Shown here piece by piece: positions 1 through 5,142 of a stretch of 6,375 nucleotides of DNA (position 1 is the stretch's first letter; the number at the start of each line of letters is the position of its first letter). The stretch is from an uncultured Candidatus Saccharibacteria bacterium (lineage in GTDB: Bacteria > Patescibacteriota > Saccharimonadia > Saccharimonadales > Saccharimonadaceae), in contig CALICZ010000097.1 of NCBI GenBank assembly GCA_938049075.1, positions 1-6,375 on the forward strand. Direction: 5' to 3'. The notes under the pieces were generated by a model that did no database searches, was not told the DNA's origin, and saw only the letters and a program-made list of their open reading frames with translations. A program made the position numbers and the translations under genes.

Positions 1-513
1 AAAAAAGAAAATATAGCCAGGATTGTTAATAATGAGAGCATAGGTATTAGAGTTAGTAAAAATAAGAATGGTGACTACATAACTTATCCTCAGGGTGAGT
101 CGATGTTAGATGAAGAGGTCGTAGAGCGCACTTTGCTGAGTTTGGACGGCGAGAGTGCAAATGAATACGAGAAGGCGTTAAAAGCATATGCTTCAGGGAA
201 ATGGAACGAGTCATCAAACGGTACTCGGCGAGCTCTTGAAGATTATTTGAAGCAATATCTGAATAATAAGGCAGGTCTTGAGGCTAATATTAAAACAATA
301 GGAGAGTCCCTCAAGAAAGCTGGCGTTGTCGAGCATTTCCGCAAATCAATCATCAATCAACTTAGGACGCTGGATGGCCATTACAATTCAGGGTCAAAAC
401 ACAGCTCAAACACACAAGGAGGTGTAGAGGCTGAATATTTGATATATTCTGTCGGTGTTATTGTGAATACGCTGGAACAGCTTAAAACATCTAAGGTAGA
501 TACTTCAGGCTGA
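1..513 (+). CDS. Abi_C/HEPN-like domain protein, 3' part only
   Basis: The frame is open from the first base, so the gene probably begins upstream and 170 C-terminal residues are visible. An internal ATG at 103 with a weak AGGGTGAG before it is an alternative start, but the upstream residues look like normal coding sequence. From 103 on the protein is a helical domain: YEKALKAYASGKW, then RRALEDYLKQYL, a Leu-rich helix, HFRKSIINQLRTLDGHYN, SGSKHSS, and a hydrophobic helix EAEYLIYSVGVIVNTLEQL. This order resembles the C-terminal domain of abortive-infection proteins (Abi_C), which is HEPN-like. In HEPN enzymes an Arg...His motif cuts RNA; here an R and the KH are present but not in clean RxxxxH spacing, so catalysis is uncertain. 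In the family this domain usually follows a separate effector or sensor domain, which would lie outside the window. The gene ends in TGA. Family assignment is from memory of sequence pattern. Confidence 0.6.
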   Translation, partial: KKENIARIVNNESIGIRVSKNKNGDYITYPQGESMLDEEVVERTLLSLDGESANEYEKALKAYASGKWNESSNGTRRALEDYLKQYLNNKAGLEANIKTIGESLKKAGVVEHFRKSIINQLRTLDGHYNSGSKHSSNTQGGVEAEYLIYSVGVIVNTLEQLKTSKVDTSG

Positions 514-528
514 CAAGAAGTGTACTCC

Positions 529-566
529 CTGGCAGGTATAGGTAGCATGATACTCCTGTCAGTTTT
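529..566 (+). terminator. Possible rho-independent terminator
   Basis: CTGGCAGG (529-536) pairs with CCTGTCAG (555-562), eight pairs including one G-U, followed directly by TTTT (563-566). The loop is long (18 nt) and the T run short, so this is only a moderate candidate. It sits 16 nt after the stop of the upstream gene and just before the next promoter. Confidence 0.4.
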
Positions 567-579
567 AGGCGAAAAGTAT

Positions 580-585
580 TATAAT
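580..585 (+). promoter_or_regulatory. Probable -10 box for the gene at 630
   Basis: TATAAT at 580-585 in a run of A/T. No good -35 hexamer is found at 16-18 bp (TGTCAG at 557-562 is poor). Initiation near 592 would give a leader of about 38 nt containing the SD site at 618-623. Confidence 0.45.
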
Positions 586-617
586 AATATGCAAAACGGT
601 AATTGAATTATAAACAG

Positions 618-623
618 AAGGAG
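618..623 (+). promoter_or_regulatory. Shine-Dalgarno site fixing the start at 630
   Basis: AAGGAG lies 6 nt before ATG 630. It decides against an in-frame TTG at 603, which lies upstream of this site and has no SD of its own. Confidence 0.8.
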
Positions 624-629
624 CGACCG

Positions 630-1889
630 ATGAATGGGAAGGAATCTATCCCGAGTGGCTGGGAGTCACACATATACTCAGTAACAGGCGAAGAGATGGG
701 ACTTATCATTCCAAAAAGGGGTGTGTCTATCGAGGCGTCAAAGCAGCCCCAAGAGAGGCTGCTGTCTCTAGATCGGCGCGGTGAGACCTCATTTGTTGAG
801 GAAGCAAAGAGTGAGATCTTTGATAAGGAAGAATATCGTGAATTTGGCGAGTCTTTCTTTCAGGCGTTGCGATCGACGTCTCGCATTATTAGCTATGCGA
901 CGGGCCAACCGTATCACGAGATGGGGCTAAAAAGCTGCGCGCCGCTTGGCACGAGCGCCGCAAGAGGACTTTTGCGTCTAGTCCATCGGTATGAAAAACT
1001 CAAAGAGCGTGAGGATGACCCACGTGTTGTTGTAACGCCGTATAATCTCAGCCGCAATCTGTGGGAGCAAGCCTTTCGGCGAGCGACAGAAGATGATAGT
1101 ATCGAGAATAACCCGTTGCGGCAGCAAATTGATACAGCACACGATATGGGGCGAATGATATATGGCTTACATGTCCGCAGGAGTCTATCCCATGATGCGT
1201 GGCCAAAATTTAATACAGTTCCAAAGGGTACAGCGGTTTTTTATAGCCCTGATGGCATCCCCTGTACGGCAAGTGTTATTGCTGGTAGGCAAGAGCCTCG
1301 ATTTCGAGGGATGAGCTACCAAAAAGTCCACAAGCTAGATTGGGTCGATATAAAAGAGCCTGAGCTGTCGGTCGAACAGACGCTATCGCAGGTGGCGACT
1401 ACGCTCATAGGTCGGAGCGGTCAGCAGCCACCAGAAAATAATAGAAAGCCCGATCCAACACTGACCGTGACTATTCCAGGCCTTTCGGTTGGAGGGATTC
1501 CAATTCCTTCTCTTCGTAAGCTTGAGCAGAAGCAAAACTCCGATCAGATGCATGCGAAAAGTCTTGACACAGTAGCTACAGAAGGGCAGAATCAATCTCC
1601 GTTAGATAAAGACCCGAATCTCTATAAGCGGTATGGTTACGACAGCCAAACCATCGCAGAAGCCCTGACTGCCGAGCTGAGCCGGATTATTGAGGGAGAG
1701 TCACAAGCACCGAGCTATCAAGTCTATGGAGCATACTGCAAGGCACCAGAGCAGTCTCTGTATGCTCCGTATGTTGTATGGGGTAATGATGGTTGTGTCA
1801 CGCTATCGCTCCAAGATATCAATAAAAGCAGCGGGCGAATCGGTTTTCGTCATGCCACGCGGTGTCTGTCTGAATCACCTCGAGTGTAA
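630..1889 (+). CDS. Hypothetical protein, 419 aa, unrecognised family
   Basis: I do not recognise this protein. The start is ATG 630, chosen for the SD at 618-623; it ends in TAA. It has no signal peptide or membrane helix and looks cytoplasmic. The N-terminal two thirds (about residues 1-255) is charged and mixed alpha/beta, with a helical stretch rich in Arg and Glu (RGLLRLVHRYEKLKERED) and later a beta-like part (GTAVFYSPDGIPCTASVIAGR). Residues about 260-325 are a low-complexity Pro/Gln/Asn/Ser linker with the hydrophobic patch TIPGLSVGGIPIPSL. A small C-terminal segment follows (YKRYGYDSQTIAEALTAELS, then YAPYVVWGNDGCVTLSLQDI). The two-part layout with a flexible linker suggests two interacting modules, but no catalytic motif stands out. 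It stands alone between its own promoter and a weak terminator. The reading frame has consistent codon use and no sign of breakage. Confidence 0.75.
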   Translation: MNGKESIPSGWESHIYSVTGEEMGLIIPKRGVSIEASKQPQERLLSLDRRGETSFVEEAKSEIFDKEEYREFGESFFQALRSTSRIISYATGQPYHEMGLKSCAPLGTSAARGLLRLVHRYEKLKEREDDPRVVVTPYNLSRNLWEQAFRRATEDDSIENNPLRQQIDTAHDMGRMIYGLHVRRSLSHDAWPKFNTVPKGTAVFYSPDGIPCTASVIAGRQEPRFRGMSYQKVHKLDWVDIKEPELSVEQTLSQVATTLIGRSGQQPPENNRKPDPTLTVTIPGLSVGGIPIPSLRKLEQKQNSDQMHAKSLDTVATEGQNQSPLDKDPNLYKRYGYDSQTIAEALTAELSRIIEGESQAPSYQVYGAYCKAPEQSLYAPYVVWGNDGCVTLSLQDINKSSGRIGFRHATRCLSESPRV

Positions 1890-1941
1890 CTGGTAGCAAT
1901 GAGTCATCAACGTACCTGATAGATGCAACACAAGCTAGGTA

Positions 1942-1962
1942 ACCAACCATTTGGTGCTTTTT
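1942..1962 (+). terminator. Weak terminator-like hairpin
   Basis: ACCAA (1942-1946) and TTGGT (1951-1955) form a 5-bp stem with a CCAT loop, followed by GC and TTTTT (1958-1962). The stem is short and A/T-rich, so termination would be inefficient if real. It is the only candidate after the gene ending at 1889. Confidence 0.3.
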
Positions 1963-1995
1963 CGTCGTAATGGTTTCATTACAACAAGAAGAGGA

Positions 1996-2035
1996 ATATA
2001 AGCAAATAGCGAGAAAGAAATAAGGATGCTATAAT
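1996..2035 (+). promoter_or_regulatory. Promoter of the Nudix gene, leaderless type
   Basis: An extended -10, TGCTATAAT (2027-2035), stands 8 nt before the A of ATG 2043, so transcription should begin at or beside the start codon. TAGCGA (2007-2012) occupies the -35 position at exactly 17 bp. It lies in a 21-bp segment (1996-2016: ATATAAG, C, then AAATAGCGAGAAA) that recurs with one difference before the CPBP gene at the same spacing. There is no SD sequence. Confidence 0.75.
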
Positions 2036-2042
2036 TACTCTC

Positions 2043-2522
2043 ATGCCAAAAAATACCAACGGACACCTCATCACGCAAAATGCAGACGGAATAGTCCGCC
2101 ACGATTATCTCTACCGTATCTCCCTCAAAGCATTAATATATAACAACGCTGGGCAGATCTTGGTCGTCAAAGAAATCGATCGGCCGTTTTGGGATTTGCC
2201 TGGTGGCGGGATGGATTATGATGAGACGATTGAGTCATCGCTAAAGCGCGAGCTGCATGAAGAAGTCGGCTACCGGGGCGATGTGCGCTATCAAATTTTT
2301 GACGCATCGGATCAGATATATATTGAGCGGCTTGATGCGTATCAAATCTGTTTTTATTGCCGCGTTTGGCCCGAGAACTTCGACTTTGCGCCAGGAGAGG
2401 AGGGTGATGATGTGATGTTCATCAACCCTGATGATCTACAAGGCACTGGCTATAATGCGACCGATCGGGCATATGCGGCGCATAGGCAGTGGCAACAACT
2501 GTATAGTAAAGTTGCACAATAA
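2043..2522 (+). CDS. Nudix hydrolase
   Basis: A 159-residue single-domain Nudix protein. Nudix enzymes cleave nucleoside diphosphates linked to another group, using divalent metal; typical roles are removing oxidised or non-canonical nucleotides or trimming nucleotide sugars and cofactors. The full Nudix box is present: G55-x5-E61-x7-R69-E70-L-H-E73-E74-V-G76-Y. It is preceded by the usual first strands (RISLKALIYNNAGQILVVKE) and WDLPGGG. The metal-binding Glu residues of the REUXEE core are intact, so it should be active. Length is normal for a one-domain member. The substrate cannot be read from the sequence. The protein is cytosolic, with no signal or membrane segment. The ATG at 2043 has no SD but lies directly behind an extended -10 box, so the mRNA is probably leaderless. 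Transcription should stop at the hairpin at 2566-2600, making it a single-gene unit. Confidence 0.93.
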   Translation: MPKNTNGHLITQNADGIVRHDYLYRISLKALIYNNAGQILVVKEIDRPFWDLPGGGMDYDETIESSLKRELHEEVGYRGDVRYQIFDASDQIYIERLDAYQICFYCRVWPENFDFAPGEEGDDVMFINPDDLQGTGYNATDRAYAAHRQWQQLYSKVAQ

Positions 2523-2565
2523 ACCTTGGTTGAGATGTGCTTCTTTGCTACTATAGCCTTATAGC

Positions 2566-2600
2566 ACCTCGACTTGGGTCAATCTCCGTCGAGGTTTTTT
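2566..2600 (+). terminator. Rho-independent terminator of the Nudix gene
   Basis: ACCTCGAC (2566-2573) and GTCGAGGT (2588-2595) form a perfect 8-bp stem with a 14-nt loop, followed by a T run through 2600. It lies 43 nt after the Nudix stop and is the strongest terminator in the window. Only two bases separate its T run from the next -10 box. Confidence 0.85.
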
Positions 2601-2602
2601 GG

Positions 2603-2608
2603 TATAAT
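2603..2608 (+). promoter_or_regulatory. -10 box of the NYN gene, leaderless type
   Basis: TATAAT 2603-2608 lies 8 nt before the G of GTG 2616, placing the expected +1 on the start codon. There is no SD and no recognisable -35; the -35 region would fall in the loop of the upstream terminator hairpin. Confidence 0.6.
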
Positions 2609-2615
2609 AAGGCTC

Positions 2616-3230
2616 GTGAAGAAGGTATATATTGATGGCCAAATTTCTTATATAAAGCCGCCGATGTCTTGATGAAGCATGGCAACATATCTTCGAAAGA
2701 TGGGCTTACAAAAATAGACATGAGGTCACTTTTTTGAAGATATTGCTGGCAATGATATAGAAATTGTATTTTATGGTGCTAGAGTACGGGTTCGTAAAGA
2801 CCTAGATGATTCGATACGCGAAAAGACAACTCGTTTTTCGGATGTCGCACGACGGCTGAGAAATACCTTGAATAATCAAGACATTGTGTTTAAGGAAGTT
2901 GGCAAGCTAAAAGTTCGAGATAGTGATGTATGTCATAATTGCCGGCACAGAGATTTACGCATGCAAGAGAAGGGTGTTGATGTAGGTATGGCAGTAGATA
3001 TTGTTGTTGATGCATGTAATGGGGCGATTGATGAGGTTGTTTTGGTTAGTTCGGACACTGATTTGCTGCCAGCTATCCAGGCTGCGAAAGCTCAGGCAGT
3101 AAAGGTTACATACATTGGCTTTAGTGATAAAATGACAAGAGCTATCGCAAAGCAAGCCAATACCAGCGCGGTAATGAGCGACCAAGAGATTATTGAAGCA
3201 TTCAATAGATATAATACAGCAAATAAATAA
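2616..3230 (+). pseudogene. NYN (LabA/DUF88-like) nuclease gene with two frameshifts
   Basis: NYN proteins are PIN-like metal-dependent ribonucleases. From GTG 2616 the frame reads KKVYIDG and then meets TGA stops at 2670. Adding one base at GGCC (2637-2640) shifts to the frame giving DGPNFLYKAADVLMKHGN, the family's D-G-x-N start motif. That frame hits TGA after six T (2730-2735); removing one T returns to the first frame, open to TAA 3230. The mended protein is 204 residues, a normal length. It carries D7 and N10, a CHNC pair at 106-109 (possible metal site), EKGVDVGMAVD (D122, D128) and SSDTDLLPAI (D147, D149), so the acidic active-site cluster is preserved. Codons between the two indels are not decayed, so the damage is recent, or these are sequencing errors in a C run and a T run. 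If real, only a fragment without the N-terminal Asp would be made, for example from TTG 2868. The start is GTG behind a leaderless-type -10 box. Confidence 0.85.
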
Positions 3231-3248
3231 TCCAACAACAAGAAACCC

Positions 3249-3277
3249 TTAGATGCTGGGGATAGCACTGTTACTAT
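3249..3277 (+). promoter_or_regulatory. Candidate promoter of the Imm-5-like gene
   Basis: TGTTACTAT (3269-3277) is an extended -10 with five of six hexamer matches; TTAGAT (3249-3254) stands 17 bp upstream but matches the -35 consensus poorly. Initiation near 3284 would give a leader of about 105 nt, which contains several short palindromes and a possible small hairpin (TCGGC 3328-3332 with GCCGA 3340-3344). Confidence 0.35.
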
Positions 3278-3379
3278 GCACGACCGCGGTACCATGGAGC
3301 AAACAAAGGGTGTACGCAACCGACCATTCGGCTAGCCAGGCCGAGCTGGGCAAACTGGTAATAATGCCATAAGGGTTAC

Positions 3380-3385
3380 AAGGAG
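3380..3385 (+). promoter_or_regulatory. Shine-Dalgarno site of the Imm-5-like gene
   Basis: AAGGAG lies 5 nt before ATG 3391 and supports that start. Confidence 0.8.
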
Positions 3386-3390
3386 TCACC

Positions 3391-3858
3391 ATGCCAACAC
3401 TGGTAAAGATTACTATAGATGACGATAGCGCTGGCCGGGCGGCGCTTGATGCCCTGTACGAGGGTGCCAGCCAGGTGGCGCTGTGCCGCTATGCCTTGCG
3501 GCTGGCAGCGCACATTATGGAGACTGCGGGCTACAATGATCCACACAACCCAGCTATTACCACTGGTTTTGCCGTCAACCGCCAGTGGCAAGCTGGGGTG
3601 GCCCGCATGCACGATGTGCGCCAAGCTGGCTTTGTGGTGCACAAGCTGGCCCGCCAAGCGTCGGATGAGCTCACCACGGCAGTGCTGCGCGTGGTAGGCC
3701 AAGCTATCGGCACTGGTCACATGCCAGAGCACGCCATGGTAGCTAGCGACTACGCCATCAAGGTCATCAATCTCCTTTATCCCGGCGATAGGGCCGCTAT
3801 CACCCACGAACGCCAATGGCAAATCCAGGTGATGAGGGAGGAGATGGCGGTTGCATAG
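3391..3858 (+). CDS. Imm-5-like putative immunity protein
   Basis: A 155-residue all-helical soluble protein resembling the Imm-5 group of putative immunity proteins, which are predicted to neutralise a cognate polymorphic toxin. Supporting features in order: a helix around residues 28-46 (ALCRYALRLAAHIMETA), a WQAG-containing helix (66-69), an Ala-rich helix with FVVHKLARQA (81-90), the GTGHMPEHA signature (H110 and H114), DYAIKV (120-125) and HERQWQI near the end. The start ATG 3391 has an SD 5 nt upstream. No toxin gene is adjacent, so the partner is missing, lies elsewhere, or the protein has another job. Base composition is clearly richer in G+C than its neighbours: 43 of 60 bases at 3421-3480, against 26 of 60 at 3001-3060 in the NYN gene. 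This suggests separate origin or different selection. It has no signal peptide and should act in the cytoplasm. Confidence 0.7.
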   Translation: MPTLVKITIDDDSAGRAALDALYEGASQVALCRYALRLAAHIMETAGYNDPHNPAITTGFAVNRQWQAGVARMHDVRQAGFVVHKLARQASDELTTAVLRVVGQAIGTGHMPEHAMVASDYAIKVINLLYPGDRAAITHERQWQIQVMREEMAVA

Positions 3859-3882
3859 CTTGAGGCAGTAAGTTAGCTGTCC

Positions 3883-3904
3883 GGCACTAAATAGGCACTA
3901 AATA
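3883..3904 (+). repeat. Tandem repeat, 2 x 11 bp
   Basis: GGCACTAAATA occurs twice with no gap (3883-3893 and 3894-3904), 25 nt after the Imm-5-like stop. It could be simple slippage duplication or a tandem binding site. The rest of the gap to 4022 shows no gene and no convincing terminator; AAAAGG (3907-3912) and CCTTTT (3939-3944) could pair weakly. Confidence 0.6.
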
Positions 3905-4021
3905 GAAAAAGGGTCCTTAGGCAATTAACTGTTCTGAACCTTTTCGTCTTAATCTCTCTATTGTAGCGACGGTAGAAGAATAAAGCAAATGAGCTAATCT
4001 AGTTAGGGTGGACAATTATCT

Positions 4022-4061
4022 ATATAAGTAAATAGCGAGAAAAGCTTCAGGGTGGTATAAT
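4022..4061 (+). promoter_or_regulatory. Promoter of the CPBP gene, twin of the Nudix promoter
   Basis: Extended -10 TGGTATAAT (4053-4061) with TAGCGA (4033-4038) at 17 bp. The segment 4022-4042 (ATATAAG, T, AAATAGCGAGAAA) matches 1996-2016 at 20 of 21 positions, and both are followed by 13 nt and TATAAT. Initiation is expected near 4068, giving a leader of about 36 nt to ATG 4104. Confidence 0.75.
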
Positions 4062-4103
4062 CACCTCATACGAACAAAATCACAAAAGGCTAGGTGTATA
4101 CAT

Positions 4104-5078
4104 ATGAGTAACACGACAGAAAAAACATACAATTCACTCCCTCTCATTAAAAAAGAGCATCGCAACAAAGTACTCATCACCCTCTTTCTCGTGACGGCAC
4201 TCGCCGGAGGTGGCTACTGGGCGGTTATAGCTGCGACGAGTAGTAGCGCGCCGCCGGTAGCGCTAGCATTGCGCTTGGCGTACATCGCGGTTTTGTATAT
4301 GCCGGTACCACTGTATACGCTCTTACTGAGTCGATTGATGCTTGGCATACCAATACCATTTCGTGCGTTGTTGTCATTAAAGCACATTACCGTGAAGAAG
4401 TATGCACTGGTCGCTGGACTATTCTTGGCCTGGGCAGTATTGATGATAGGCTCCGTTGTGATTCTTGGCTGGCTATGGCCAGAGATGTTTGGGCATCTAG
4501 CGACGACGAATGAGCACTTGGTATATAATCTTGAGAAGCTCATCGGTACATCAGTCGATACTAGCACGATAAATATGCCACCAACACCGCTTGCCATGCT
4601 GCCGCTTGGTATCTTTGGTGCATTGATGGCTGGGCTAACGGTGAATGCAATCTTTGCGATGACAGAGGAGATCATGTGGCGTGGTTACCTTGCGCAGGCA
4701 TTTGCTGGACGGCCATTTTGCAAGAAATATGTGACGATTGGCGTGCTATGGGGACTGTGGCATATTCCACTGATTGCCCTAGGGTATAACTATGGCACAG
4801 CGAACGCGCTTCCGGGGTCGGTGTTGTTCATTGGATTTTGTGTGGTGATGTCGCTTGTGCTTGGTTTTGTCGTTGAGCGAACCAGAAGCGTGTGGCTCGC
4901 TGCTGTGCTGCACGGGACGTTTAATGGTTTCTCGCAAGTTATGTTGCTTCTGGTCGTTGGTGGGAGTTCACTGTTGGCTAGCTCAGCAGTAGGCGTTGTC
5001 TCGCTTGTGATGTGGCTAGTAGTGTTTGCGGGTTGTTATATAAGCACTGCTTGTGCATCTGTCACAAAGCGAGTATAA
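4104..5078 (+). CDS. CPBP family intramembrane protease homologue
   Basis: A 324-residue membrane protein of the CPBP (Abi, CaaX protease and bacteriocin-processing) family. The family includes Rce1-type glutamyl proteases and proteins giving self-immunity to bacteriocins. All three family motifs are visible: EEIMWRG with E188, E189 and R193; GLWHIP with H220; and LHGTFN with H270 and N274, so it should be catalytically competent. About eight hydrophobic segments can be drawn (roughly 23-45, 53-78, 100-125, 163-187, 209-228, 236-257, 262-286, 288-314), with a polar loop at about 126-160. The motifs lie in the C-terminal half, as usual. The start at ATG 4104 has only a weak AGGTG 7 nt upstream. 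The frame is open upstream to an AUA at 4068, which sits at the leaderless +1 position, so a 12-residue N-terminal extension is possible. The substrate is unknown. Confidence 0.9.
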   Translation: MSNTTEKTYNSLPLIKKEHRNKVLITLFLVTALAGGGYWAVIAATSSSAPPVALALRLAYIAVLYMPVPLYTLLLSRLMLGIPIPFRALLSLKHITVKKYALVAGLFLAWAVLMIGSVVILGWLWPEMFGHLATTNEHLVYNLEKLIGTSVDTSTINMPPTPLAMLPLGIFGALMAGLTVNAIFAMTEEIMWRGYLAQAFAGRPFCKKYVTIGVLWGLWHIPLIALGYNYGTANALPGSVLFIGFCVVMSLVLGFVVERTRSVWLAAVLHGTFNGFSQVMLLLVVGGSSLLASSAVGVVSLVMWLVVFAGCYISTACASVTKRV

Positions 5079-5130
5079 GCGGACTGTCTCATTTAGGAGG
5101 GTCGATTCCGCTAAACTACTACTCTAGAGA

Positions 5131-5136
5131 TATAAT
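5131..5136 (+). promoter_or_regulatory. -10 box of the membrane protein gene, leaderless type
   Basis: TATAAT 5131-5136 is followed by AAAATC and ATG 5143, so +1 falls on or next to the start codon. There is no SD at the correct distance and no clear -35 box. Confidence 0.65.
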
Positions 5137-5142
5137 AAAATC

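Noticed and set aside
603..629. TTG 603 as start of the 419-aa protein
   Set aside because: The AAGGAG at 618-623 is placed for ATG 630 and would lie inside the coding region if TTG 603 were used.
511..2672. UGA recoded as an amino acid (as in Gracilibacteria and Absconditabacteria)
   Set aside because: No intact gene here contains an in-frame TGA, the first gene ends at TGA, and the TGA codons in the NYN gene are explained by frameshifts.
3210..3215. TATAAT near the end of the NYN gene as a promoter
   Set aside because: It encodes Tyr-Asn in the conserved frame, has no -35 partner and lies far from the next start.
2868..3230. A separate 120-aa gene starting at TTG 2868
   Set aside because: The frame is open and homologous further upstream (from about 2736), and the fragment lacks the N-terminal active-site part of NYN proteins; it is the tail of the frameshifted gene.
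3244..3377. Inverted repeat AACCCTTA (3244-3251) and TAAGGGTT (3370-3377) around the Imm-5-like leader
   Set aside because: Only 8 bp, does not extend, no target duplication; probably chance, not mobile-element ends.
3376..3822. Open frame of 148 codons on the - strand
   Set aside because: It is antisense to the Imm-5-like gene and is favoured by its high G+C; the + strand has the SD and family signatures.
3883..3904. GGCACTAAATA repeats as a CRISPR remnant
   Set aside because: The two copies are adjacent with no spacer, too short for CRISPR repeats, and no cas gene is present.
4214..4675. Open frame of 153 codons on the - strand
   Set aside because: It is a mirror of the CPBP gene, whose membrane helices and catalytic motifs are on the + strand.
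5078..5112. AGCGGA/TCCGCT inverted repeat after the CPBP gene as terminator
   Set aside because: Six base pairs with a 23-nt loop and no T run after it.
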